Assembly (NCBI GenBank): GCA_902779055.1
Contig: CACZAD010000022.1
Coordinates: 1 to 51,550, forward strand
Length of the DNA: 51,550 nt
Source of the DNA: Fibrobacter succinogenes
Lineage (GTDB): Bacteria > Fibrobacterota > Fibrobacteria > Fibrobacterales > Fibrobacteraceae
Direction of reading: 5' to 3'
In this document: piece after piece, positions 1-7,606 of the stretch
How the letters are laid out: the number at the start of each line of letters is the position of its first letter
Numbering within the stretch: the stretch's first letter is position 1
Notes under the pieces: generated by a model
What the model saw: the letters and a program-made list of their open reading frames with translations, nothing else
Told to the model about the DNA's origin: nothing
Databases searched by the model: none
Program-made: the position numbers and the translations under genes

Positions 1-114
1 TTCCAAAGCCTTTTCCATATCGCCGTCAGTTTCGGTGAGTGCCTTCTTGCACTGCATCATGCCGACGCCAGTCTTCTGGCGGAGTTCGTTAACGAGGGAG
101 GCGGTAATCTGCAT
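1..114 (-). CDS. tsf: Elongation factor Ts, N-terminal part (runs off window)
   Basis: The reverse strand reads from ATG at 114 into the window edge and gives 38 residues of the EF-Ts N-terminal domain, including the family's [12 protein letters not shown] stretch, the EF-Tu-contacting UBA-like helical region. EF-Ts is the cytoplasmic nucleotide exchange factor that regenerates EF-Tu-GTP. Only one base separates the rpsB stop codon from this ATG, so the two genes form the usual rpsB-tsf operon and tsf probably has no promoter of its own here. The rest of the gene lies outside the window. Confidence 0.95.
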   Translation of the reverse strand, partial: MQITASLVNELRQKTGVGMMQCKKALTETDGDMEKALE

Positions 115-115
115 A

Positions 116-856
116 TTACTTGTCCTCACCGTTGTCGAACTTCTTCACTTCTTCCTTGGATTCCTTCTTTTCAGCAGCGACGCGCGGCTTGACGTTAGCA
201 GCGATGTAGTCCACAATGAGCTTGAGGGACTTCACAGCGTCGTCGTTAGCCGGGATCGGGTAGTCCACGAGGGTCGGATCGACGTTCGTGTCGCAGATGC
301 CGATGATAGGAATGTGGAGACGGCGAGCTTCTGCAACAGCGATCTTTTCGTGAGCGAGGTCGGTCACGACGAGAAGGCCCGGGAGGTTCACCATTTCGCG
401 GATACCACCGAACACGTCGAGGAGCTTGGTGCGTTCACGAGTCTTGTCGAGGACTTCCTTCTTGGAGAGAGCCTGGAAGGTGCCGTCCTGTTCCATAGTG
501 TCGATCTTGTCAATCTTCTTGATGGACTTGCGGACAGTCTGGAAGTTCGTGAGCATACCGCCCAACCAACGGTTGGTGACGGAGAACTGGTTGCAGGCAG
601 CAGCAGCGTCGAGCACGCACTGACGTGCAGTCGGCTTCGTGCCAACGAAGAGCACGGTCTTGCCAGATTCAGAAATCTTGGCAGCAGCCTTAGCAGCTTC
701 TTCGAGGAGGTCACGAGTCTTGGAGAGGTTGAGAACGTAGATGCCGTTCTTTTCTGCCAAGATGTACGGTTTCATTTTCGGATTCCAGCGCTGAGTCTGG
801 TGACCAAAGTGGGAGCCTGCAGCAAGCAGATCTTCGACGGAAGGCAAATTAGCCAT
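116..856 (-). CDS. rpsB: 30S ribosomal protein S2
   Basis: This 246-residue protein has the S2 signature near its start ([19 protein letters not shown]) and the later [21 protein letters not shown] segment. S2 binds the 30S platform and is needed for S1 assembly and initiation. I chose ATG at 856 ([14 protein letters not shown]) because this matches S2 N-termini; an in-frame extension to 907 would add 17 residues untypical of the family. AAGGAAAA lies just upstream as a ribosome-binding site. The charged C-terminal tail ([17 protein letters not shown]) is slightly longer than in E. coli. It is followed directly by tsf. The roughly 130-nt leader would allow the autoregulation known for rpsB, but no specific structure was verified. 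Confidence 0.97.
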   Translation of the reverse strand: MANLPSVEDLLAAGSHFGHQTQRWNPKMKPYILAEKNGIYVLNLSKTRDLLEEAAKAAAKISESGKTVLFVGTKPTARQCVLDAAAACNQFSVTNRWLGGMLTNFQTVRKSIKKIDKIDTMEQDGTFQALSKKEVLDKTRERTKLLDVFGGIREMVNLPGLLVVTDLAHEKIAVAEARRLHIPIIGICDTNVDPTLVDYPIPANDDAVKSLKLIVDYIAANVKPRVAAEKKESKEEVKKFDNGEDK

Positions 857-993
857 AGTATATTTTCCTTTTCGGTTGTTACTACCCGGACTGCAATTAA
901 GCCACAAAGCGAAGTTAAATTACCGCGCCACCGAAGCGACTCTTGCAAGCCGGTGATTGTTTACACCCAGGCGATATTGTCTGAGCTAGCGCA

Positions 994-1022
994 AAGATAG
1001 AAAAAATGCGTGCCGGACTCAA
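994..1022 (-). promoter_or_regulatory. Probable promoter of rpsB-tsf
   Basis: On the minus strand TTGAGT (1017-1022) is followed after 17 bp by TATCTT (994-999). The same -10 box extends to TATCTTTG, which also fits TAnnTTTG. The start of transcription would fall near 987, leaving a leader of about 130 nt. The rplM-rpsI promoter has the same layout. Confidence 0.5.
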
Positions 1023-1042
1023 GATGCCCAAAAACGGAACAA

Positions 1043-1066
1043 GGGCAAAAAAGCGCTTTTTGGCCC
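1043..1066. repeat. Inverted repeat between rpsB and the next gene
   Basis: A 24-nt inverted repeat has outer arms GGGC/GCCC and an inner palindrome AAAAAGCGCTTTTT, with one mismatch. It lies upstream of the rpsB promoter and of the promoter for the gene at 1191, so it could be an operator or an insulating element. It has almost no loop, so it is not a typical terminator. The rest of 857-1190 holds only the rpsB leader and the two promoters. Confidence 0.45.
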
Positions 1067-1087
1067 CCAAAAACATCATTTTTCGAT

Positions 1088-1116
1088 TTTACAAATTCCC
1101 CCTAAAGTCCGATAAA
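1088..1116 (+). promoter_or_regulatory. Probable promoter of the orphan gene at 1191
   Basis: TTTACA (1088-1093), a 17-bp spacer and GATAAA (1111-1116) occur upstream of the ATG at 1191. The same arrangement, TT(G/T)ACA-N17-GATA, precedes the kinase, ankyrin, rmuC and FISUMP-like genes in this window, which strengthens the call. Confidence 0.5.
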
Positions 1117-1190
1117 AAAAACAGAAGCCCCACAAAAAAGCAAAAAACAAAACAATCTAGCGAATTTTTCATTTTTTAAACGGAGCAATC

Positions 1191-1805
1191 ATGTTCAATT
1201 TCATCAAAAAGCAGGATAAGACCTGGATCGACCAACCCGTCATTGATTATCTAATGAACCTCAACCCGCTATTTGTCATATATTACACCGCCAAAGTTGG
1301 GGACAGAACCATCAAATTCAACTTTCGTGATGAAAACGGGAAATTCCTTGCCGACGTCTATCAAAAAAACGTGGTTTCCATTTCTCTTGAATACCAAGGT
1401 CAATACCCTGCGCTCTATTACCCACTTTTTAGCAGGCTCGATGCCAAGCGTTTGCCACGACTAAAGGAAATCATTGATGAAGAAATATCAAGATATCCGA
1501 CAACCCAAAGTTCTCTCGGAATCCGCCAACTACGAGAAGTCCAAAATCAATTCAAAAAGCAAATAGAAGACACGCTCCAGATCCGCAGTTATAAAGACGA
1601 CAGTATCTCAAGCGAAAACAACGATATACATGTATACTACAACGCACTCGATTCAGAACAACGCGATAGGTTCACGCAATTTTTAAACAGGCTCGACAGC
1701 AAATGCATTGACGTTACGGTTACCATCCGTATAGACTCCGCCACCGAAGAAGAAATCTGCTCCACCCAAACGGAATTGGACATGTACGAAATGGAACAAG
1801 GGTGA
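1191..1805 (+). CDS. Hypothetical protein, 204 aa
   Basis: I do not recognise this family. The predicted protein is soluble, with no signal peptide or membrane segment. It mixes beta-rich stretches (residues about 25-65, FVIYYTAKVGDRTIKFNF) with an amphipathic helical region (about 80-125), and ends in a short alternating segment VTVTIRIDS followed by an acidic tail. GGAG sits six bases before the ATG and a promoter-like element lies at 1088-1116, so it looks like an expressed monocistronic gene. It stands alone on the plus strand, convergent with the minus-strand operon that ends at 1813 (7-nt gap). Base composition is AT-leaning, like the genes to its right. A role in the neighbouring accessory block cannot be shown. 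Confidence 0.75.
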   Translation: MFNFIKKQDKTWIDQPVIDYLMNLNPLFVIYYTAKVGDRTIKFNFRDENGKFLADVYQKNVVSISLEYQGQYPALYYPLFSRLDAKRLPRLKEIIDEEISRYPTTQSSLGIRQLREVQNQFKKQIEDTLQIRSYKDDSISSENNDIHVYYNALDSEQRDRFTQFLNRLDSKCIDVTVTIRIDSATEEEICSTQTELDMYEMEQG

Positions 1806-1812
1806 TAGAAAA

Positions 1813-3393
1813 CTAGTTCATCTTGGTTTTAAAAGATGAAGACGAATAATCATCGTATCTTGATCGAATGACAGCTTCGAGGTTCTTTACCGCCTTTTCA
1901 CATTCGCGTTTTGTCAAATTTTTACCATTATCTAGGAATACTCGAGGATGAATATCATTCCTCATTACGCGAATAGCGTCAGCCATTTCTCTTGCGTTCC
2001 ATTTCTTTATGATTTTAGCAATGTGACATATCGCATCGTTCAACGATAAATCTATAGGCACTTTTCTCCCGTTAACAAGGGCTTCGCGATACGGCTTTTC
2101 GAAATAATTTTTTCTATCAAGTTCACTCGCCCAATCCGTAAGGAAAGCTTCAAGAATCGAACCTATTAATACGACTGCAGACCGATAGGCTCCATTGGGG
2201 ATGCTCACATTCAATTCTTTCATATTTACATTAATGTAATTAAGAAGCCTTTGCTTATGAGGGGCTTTAAAATAGGTTTCAAGAAGTTCGTCTAACAAGG
2301 CATCTTCTTGAACAACTGTTTTAGCGGGTCTTTGGGAGTCAGAAAAATAATCTTGTTTATCTTTAAACAAATAAGGTCTATAAGTTCTATCAAAAATATC
2401 TCGATATTTTTTTGAAAGTTCTTTGTTTAACGCGAGCGGAGTATCGGTATTGGGCAAAAGGACTGGAATATCGCCTAAAAGAGATATTTTTACGAGTACA
2501 GAAGAGCCGAGGGGAGATGACAACACCCTAAACATATTGCTATGCATATATAAAAAAAGGTACTCAGGAGTTACTAGATTAGACTTTACTCTTAAAACTC
2601 GAGAGAGTACGTTCGGCATAACTTCTTGATTTAATTCATCTGCAATTAAATAAATTTTAAAATGACGATCAGGATAGCCATTAACAACAATGTCTCCCTT
2701 TTGCAATAACATTGAACCGATTGGTTTTTCCTGCAACTCATCTATTCTTAATGGATATGAATAAAATGGCGGTGTAATAGTTTTGGCCATTCTCGTATCA
2801 AAAACATTATGATTCGACCAAAGAATATCAACCAAATCCTTTAACGGCTTTGTTTTTTGTTTCTTTGCAGATTTAGCCATTGCTAAATATTTTTTCGAAT
2901 AGAACCGCACATCACATAGTTCTTCGTAGAAAGCATTAAAAGGCACCTCGTTTACTAACAATTTTATACTTTCAGAAATTTTAGAATCGTTAATAAAATA
3001 TTCGAGGTCTTTGTAATAATCCCCTAAATCAGATTTATCCCGTTCAACTTCAACACCTTTAATTTCAATTTTGATTTTAGGGACATCGCATATTTTTACT
3101 TTATTAGGTTTTCTTTTAGAAAAAAGTAGCAACTTGAATCTAGCCGTATGATGAAATACGTTCGGAGCAATACATCCTAATTCATAAATCCCCGTAATGT
3201 AACATTCCTTCAATTTCAATACATTTCCATTTATACGATGGAAAGGATTTAATAAAGTACTTGGCTCTATTATCGCAAAAGCATCCTTATTTTCGTTAAG
3301 ATATTTTTCTAATAAATCATCATACCAATTTTTACCCAATTCATCCATATAATGAATTGCTTCTTCAATCAGCTCTTCAATATTTACCTTCAT
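1813..3393 (-). CDS. Methyltransferase-like specificity protein lacking the catalytic half, with HEPN/DUF4145-like C-terminus
   Basis: The product has 526 residues from ATG 3393, chosen because GAGG precedes it by five to six bases; an upstream GTG would add two residues. Residues about 38-95 (AIIEPSTLL, then an ITGIYEL segment and RFKLLLFSKRKPNKVKI) look like the post-catalytic half of a type I/IIG adenine methylase. Residues about 215-330 (LLQKGDIVVNG, YLFLYMHSNMF, GDIPVLLP) look like an HsdS-type target recognition domain. No SAM-binding FxGxG or NPPY motif is present. The C-terminus (about 395-510) is helical with RNDIH, reminiscent of HEPN/DUF4145 domains but with short R-H spacing. It lies 7 nt behind the DUF3800-TPR gene, so the two are co-transcribed. 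The sequence is clearly more AT-rich than flanking genes, a sign of transfer. A DNA-recognition role is inferred. Confidence 0.6.
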   Translation of the reverse strand: MKVNIEELIEEAIHYMDELGKNWYDDLLEKYLNENKDAFAIIEPSTLLNPFHRINGNVLKLKECYITGIYELGCIAPNVFHHTARFKLLLFSKRKPNKVKICDVPKIKIEIKGVEVERDKSDLGDYYKDLEYFINDSKISESIKLLVNEVPFNAFYEELCDVRFYSKKYLAMAKSAKKQKTKPLKDLVDILWSNHNVFDTRMAKTITPPFYSYPLRIDELQEKPIGSMLLQKGDIVVNGYPDRHFKIYLIADELNQEVMPNVLSRVLRVKSNLVTPEYLFLYMHSNMFRVLSSPLGSSVLVKISLLGDIPVLLPNTDTPLALNKELSKKYRDIFDRTYRPYLFKDKQDYFSDSQRPAKTVVQEDALLDELLETYFKAPHKQRLLNYINVNMKELNVSIPNGAYRSAVVLIGSILEAFLTDWASELDRKNYFEKPYREALVNGRKVPIDLSLNDAICHIAKIIKKWNAREMADAIRVMRNDIHPRVFLDNGKNLTKRECEKAVKNLEAVIRSRYDDYSSSSFKTKMN

Positions 3394-3400
3394 AAACACC

Positions 3401-5377
3401 TCACGCGTAATTGAACGGAAGCATCATTGCAGTTTTCCAGATATCAAATTTTCCGTCATCCAATTCAAATTCATTTTTGCCTGCTATGTACGACACAAAG
3501 CCTTCTGATGCACAGCACTTTTCAAGCAAAGCTTTATAGCGTTTTGCTTTTTCATCGGCATCATCGTACCCCGCCATCTTATATCTCATCTTTAGCATCG
3601 GCAGCGCTAGCGAGCTAATGGTATAGCTATCGCAGGCCAAGCATTCACAAGCCTTTTTAAGCAAGACATCTGCACGGGAATTCTTCATCAAATAATGGCA
3701 CACCCCGGTCCATTTCAATATCAGACCAAAAGGATAATCACCGCTAAATTTCAGTCTTTCCTTATCCGGGAACACCGGCAAAGACTTGCCCAATTTGAGT
3801 CCTAACGCATAAAGCCTCAAATAATTCAGCACCAGCCACATATCCGACGATGCGTCGAACGTATTTCCAAATTGCTCAAAATTCATTCCGGACTGTTTTT
3901 CAAACCATTTGCAGGACTCATCCCAATTTTCTAGCCTATGGTACACAACGACGATATAACTTGCGACCTGGCTTTTCCAAGGTTCCGACGTACAGCCATA
4001 ATCTTCGACAAAATACTCTAACGCCTTTTTATAATTGCCATTGAATGCAGCGGCCTGCCCCAGCGTTCCCAAGAGCTTGGCACAGTTGTCATCCACAGCA
4101 CTCTGCGTCACCCCCATCCGGGCATTCTGCAATTTTGCAACATTCATTTGCGTTTCAAGGAGGCCGTCCAAAAAATCGACATTAAAATTATATCCATTAA
4201 AAAAAGACTGTGCCTTGAACAGTTGCAATTCTAGATAGCTGATCCATCTTTCATCCGGACTGGTAAAATCATTTGATGACAGCACAGCTTTTTCCATACG
4301 GTCAAACTCATCTGTTTTCACAGAACCACTATGCGCATACAAAGCACTTAGAAGTTTAAAGTATGGCGATTGCAGGCTAGACGGAAGCCCCCGAGTTTCA
4401 ATTTCCTTTTCCAACATCGGTTTCAACCAAAGCACTCGGCTCACGGACTCGCCATCCACGCCTCGTTGCATAAGGGCCTTATCGCAAGCTTCGATCAAAA
4501 GTTTCCATACAGTCTCTCTCATCTCCGCATCGCGCTTTCCGTCAACGGCGTCAAAGATATCACATACAACGTCTTTGAGAGAATCATTCTGCTTATCAAA
4601 GTATCCGTCCAAGAACGCATAGGTCGCCCCCAGGACATCACCGACTTGCAAAAACGATGCGGGCTGCTGTTCCGGCAAGAAATTCAAACAGGGGACCGTC
4701 TGCAAAATGCCCGGCGGCAATTCATTCTTGAAAGAAGGATGCGCCATATTGACAGCCTGGTCCGCCAAAGCAATAGGAGTGCTTACCGAAGCCGATTCAC
4801 AGCTCACGAACATCTTTATTGAGCTTATCGACCTTAGCCATTTTTTAATTTCACTTTCCAGGAACGAATGATAATCACCGTGAAGCTTTAAATATTCGTC
4901 ACCACCCGCTTTTTTGGCGTTCATAATATCAAAAGGAGTGTAAAAGCCAATCGTTTCCAAAGACCGCGTGGCAATATAAATGTTGACGCAGTCCCCTTCT
5001 GCAAAAAGCTTTGAATTCAGCATCTGGAACAAGAGCGACTGCACGCCCATCAGCCACCACTGTTGCGCATTCGAAATGACATGAGGGCGACCTTCCGTCA
5101 CATAAATGTTCTTTATCAAGTCCGGGCAATCGCGCCAAAGCAATCTCAGCAAAAGCTCTCTGATTTCTGGTTTCTGTTTAATTCCATGAAAGGCCTTCAG
5201 CAATTCCTTTTTCTCTGAAAAATCCTTTCCCAAAGCGGATCGGAATACTTTTTTGAATGCGGAAAAGATGCCTTCTCCGGATTCCTGCGTCACCACGGCA
5301 CACACAAAGGAGTCGTTTTTAGGATCAGACGGTTTGAAATCACCATGTTCATCGATACTGATATACCAGTTTGCCAT
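3401..5377 (-). CDS. DUF3800-like domain fused to TPR repeats (paralog 1)
   Basis: The product has 658 residues; the start ATG at 5377 follows AAGGAGT. The N-terminal ~210 residues carry IDEHGDF (D9-E10), FHG (63-65), QQWW (105-108) and LADQ (204-207). The early D-E-x-G and late L-A-D motifs are those of DUF3800, a family of unknown function with a suspected RNase H-like fold, so a metal-dependent nuclease is possible but unproven. Residues about 380-640 are helical repeats resembling TPRs (for example LLGTLGQAAAFNGNYKKALEYF at 430-455, shown here only in outline). There is no signal peptide. It heads an operon with the specificity-like gene and is divergent from the ATPase gene across a 66-bp spacer with a large palindrome. 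The protein at 7593-9596 is a full-length collinear paralog ending in the same LPFNY motif. Confidence 0.65.
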   Translation of the reverse strand: MANWYISIDEHGDFKPSDPKNDSFVCAVVTQESGEGIFSAFKKVFRSALGKDFSEKKELLKAFHGIKQKPEIRELLLRLLWRDCPDLIKNIYVTEGRPHVISNAQQWWLMGVQSLLFQMLNSKLFAEGDCVNIYIATRSLETIGFYTPFDIMNAKKAGGDEYLKLHGDYHSFLESEIKKWLRSISSIKMFVSCESASVSTPIALADQAVNMAHPSFKNELPPGILQTVPCLNFLPEQQPASFLQVGDVLGATYAFLDGYFDKQNDSLKDVVCDIFDAVDGKRDAEMRETVWKLLIEACDKALMQRGVDGESVSRVLWLKPMLEKEIETRGLPSSLQSPYFKLLSALYAHSGSVKTDEFDRMEKAVLSSNDFTSPDERWISYLELQLFKAQSFFNGYNFNVDFLDGLLETQMNVAKLQNARMGVTQSAVDDNCAKLLGTLGQAAAFNGNYKKALEYFVEDYGCTSEPWKSQVASYIVVVYHRLENWDESCKWFEKQSGMNFEQFGNTFDASSDMWLVLNYLRLYALGLKLGKSLPVFPDKERLKFSGDYPFGLILKWTGVCHYLMKNSRADVLLKKACECLACDSYTISSLALPMLKMRYKMAGYDDADEKAKRYKALLEKCCASEGFVSYIAGKNEFELDDGKFDIWKTAMMLPFNYA

Positions 5378-5400
5378 AAAAAGACTCCTTGAAGTTAACG

Positions 5401-5440
5401 ATTCCCTTTTTTCTAAATATATTTAGCAAAAAAAGGGAAT
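5401..5440. promoter_or_regulatory. 40-bp palindrome in the divergent promoter region
   Basis: Arms ATTCCCTTTTTT and AAAAAAAGGGAAT enclose the perfect palindrome CTAAATATATTTAG. It fills most of the gap between the start codons at 5377 and 5444. The AT core could hold overlapping divergent -10 boxes; a weak TTGAAG-N17-TCTAAA reads toward the ATPase gene. The right arm contains the AAGGGA ribosome-binding site of that gene, so the folded RNA would hide it. An autoregulatory operator or a translational switch are both possible. Confidence 0.6.
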
Positions 5441-5443
5441 TAC

Positions 5444-7606
5444 ATGAAGATTACTATTGAAAACTGCAACAACATTGATAACGGTACCATCGAAATCGAA
5501 CCGAACAAGCTCAACATCAAGTATGCAAACAATGGAACAGGTAAATCTTCTATCGCAAAATCCATAAAGGCTTTTGCAACCAATGATCGAGAAAAAAAAG
5601 AACTACTCATTCCCTACAAATACCTTGGAAAGGCATCAAAGCCACAATCCAGCGTGACCGGCATCGAAGACATCCACTCCGTCGAAATTTTCGATGACGA
5701 ATATGTCAACCTTTTCCTTTTTCAAAAAGACAAGACATCAAAAGAAGAAGTCCTCATCAACGATTCGTTTTCCATTTTCGTCAAGACGCCAGAATATGAC
5801 GAGAATATGAAAAAGATCAAGGACCAGCTCCAAAGCATTACGCAGACCATCCAGGAGCACGAAAAACTAAACGACATCATCAATCTGTTCAACAACTTTA
5901 TTAAAAAGTGCGGCACCGGAAGCAAAATTGCCAAAAACTCCGATATCATGAAAGCCGACCTTAACACCGGCAACAAGCTTGTAAACATTGCACCGCAATT
6001 TGAAAAGTATACCCCGTTCTTGCAGGACCGGGAAAATTTCAATAACGCCAATTGGCTCGCCTGGGTCAACAACGGCATAAACTACATGAAGGACAGGAAA
6101 ATATGTCCGTTCTGCCTTTCGCCCGTCCAAAAAGAAAACATCGATGCGGCCAATGCCCTCGTCAAGGAATTTGACGAAAAAAAGATTACAAAATTGACAG
6201 AGGTGCTCGACGTTTTCAAGAAGATTCGCGTTTTTCTCGACAACGACAATCAAGAGTTTCTCGAACGGATAGAAAATGAAGCCACCGGACTCGATGACGA
6301 AAAAATCGAAAAGCTCGTAGAAATAAAAAAAGCCATCAGCGAAGGACTCGAGTCCTTACAGAAGCTCAAAAGGCTTACTCCTTATTCCCTCAACGACATT
6401 GACGAACTCATCAAAAATGTCCAGGAGAAAACACTTGACTTCACCAAGATCGGAAACGGCATCCTGAATAGCGAACAAATGAACGAAATCGCCAAAGAAA
6501 TGAACGCGATGCTGAACCAGGTATACGAAAAGGCGCGAAACATCAAGACGTCCCTCGACGAACAAAAAAGCATCATACAGAATACAATTGAGACAAACAA
6601 GACCAACATCAATGCATTTCTAAAAAGTGCCGGCTACAATTACGAAGTCGATATCGACCAAAAAGACGATACCGCAAACATCTATTTAAAACCGATTGGG
6701 CTGGATCACGTTGTAAAGAACACCAAGAACCATTTGAGTTACGGCGAACGCAATGCTTTTGCCATGGTGCTTTTCATGTATTCCGCCATAAAGAAAAATC
6801 CCGACCTCATCATTCTTGACGACCCGATTTCGTCTTTTGACGGAAATAAAAAATTCGCATTGCTGAACATGATGTTCTTGCTGAGCCAATCCAATGATCC
6901 CGGCGCAGGCGTGCAAAACGAAAAAGCCATGCTGCAAGGAAAAACCGTACTTTTGCTGACCCACGATTTTTCAACGGTACTCGACATCGTCCACACGTTG
7001 CACAGATGCTTTCCCGACGCACAAGCACACTTCCTGAAAAACGCAGACGGGCAACTAAGCGAGCAAAGAATCAAGAACGACGATTTCAAATCCGTACTCA
7101 GCATCACCCGTACAATGATAAATTTGGCTAAAGACAATCTGATCAAGGCCGTCCATTTACGCCGCTACCTTGAATTACGTGGCGAAAAGAACGTTGCATA
7201 CGATATGTTATCAAGCCTGTTGCACAAAAGACAAAAACCAACAGATAGGCAAGGCCGTGAGATATCAGCAGACGACTGTACACAAGCCACGGTACAAATT
7301 TGCAAATACATCGAAGGTTTTGATTACGAATCCGAAGTAGAACGCGTCAGGAATGATGACAATCTACGTGAAATCTACCGGAACGCAACGGATTACGAAA
7401 AGGTCCTCGTATTCCGCATATTCATGGGCGATGACCGAGAGACTGCGAACAACGTTCTTCAAAAATACATCAACGAGCTGTTCCACGTCGAGAACGATTC
7501 CATCTATCAACTGGTGCCCACGACATTCAGCAACATTCCCCAATACATCATTGACGAATGCGACAACATCATGGGTTGCACGACGCCGGGCTCTACGAAT
7601 AGTTAA
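5444..7606 (+). CDS. AAA/ABC-type ATPase with zinc-hook-like CxxC (RloC/PrrC/Rad50-like)
   Basis: The product has 720 residues. Walker A is NNGTGKSS (29-36), the ABC signature LSYGER starts at 431, Walker B LIILDDP at about 455, the D-loop reads SSFD and the switch LTHD lies near 505. Between the ATPase halves lie two long helical stretches, and CPFC (221-224) sits almost exactly midway, as expected for a zinc hook at a coiled-coil apex. This is the layout of the AAA_13/COG4694 group containing RloC and PrrC, which couple ATPase sensing of DNA to a toxic nuclease. The C-terminal ~200 residues contain HLRRYLE and LSSLLH blocks; whether they form a nuclease domain cannot be judged by eye. It overlaps the convergent paralog-2 gene by 14 bp. 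No SAM, helicase or membrane motif is visible. Confidence 0.8.
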   Translation: MKITIENCNNIDNGTIEIEPNKLNIKYANNGTGKSSIAKSIKAFATNDREKKELLIPYKYLGKASKPQSSVTGIEDIHSVEIFDDEYVNLFLFQKDKTSKEEVLINDSFSIFVKTPEYDENMKKIKDQLQSITQTIQEHEKLNDIINLFNNFIKKCGTGSKIAKNSDIMKADLNTGNKLVNIAPQFEKYTPFLQDRENFNNANWLAWVNNGINYMKDRKICPFCLSPVQKENIDAANALVKEFDEKKITKLTEVLDVFKKIRVFLDNDNQEFLERIENEATGLDDEKIEKLVEIKKAISEGLESLQKLKRLTPYSLNDIDELIKNVQEKTLDFTKIGNGILNSEQMNEIAKEMNAMLNQVYEKARNIKTSLDEQKSIIQNTIETNKTNINAFLKSAGYNYEVDIDQKDDTANIYLKPIGLDHVVKNTKNHLSYGERNAFAMVLFMYSAIKKNPDLIILDDPISSFDGNKKFALLNMMFLLSQSNDPGAGVQNEKAMLQGKTVLLLTHDFSTVLDIVHTLHRCFPDAQAHFLKNADGQLSEQRIKNDDFKSVLSITRTMINLAKDNLIKAVHLRRYLELRGEKNVAYDMLSSLLHKRQKPTDRQGREISADDCTQATVQICKYIEGFDYESEVERVRNDDNLREIYRNATDYEKVLVFRIFMGDDRETANNVLQKYINELFHVENDSIYQLVPTTFSNIPQYIIDECDNIMGCTTPGSTNS

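Noticed and set aside
116..907. Longer S2 start at 907.
   Set aside because: The extra 17 residues are untypical for S2, and the ATG at 856 has a good ribosome-binding site and the conserved N-terminus.
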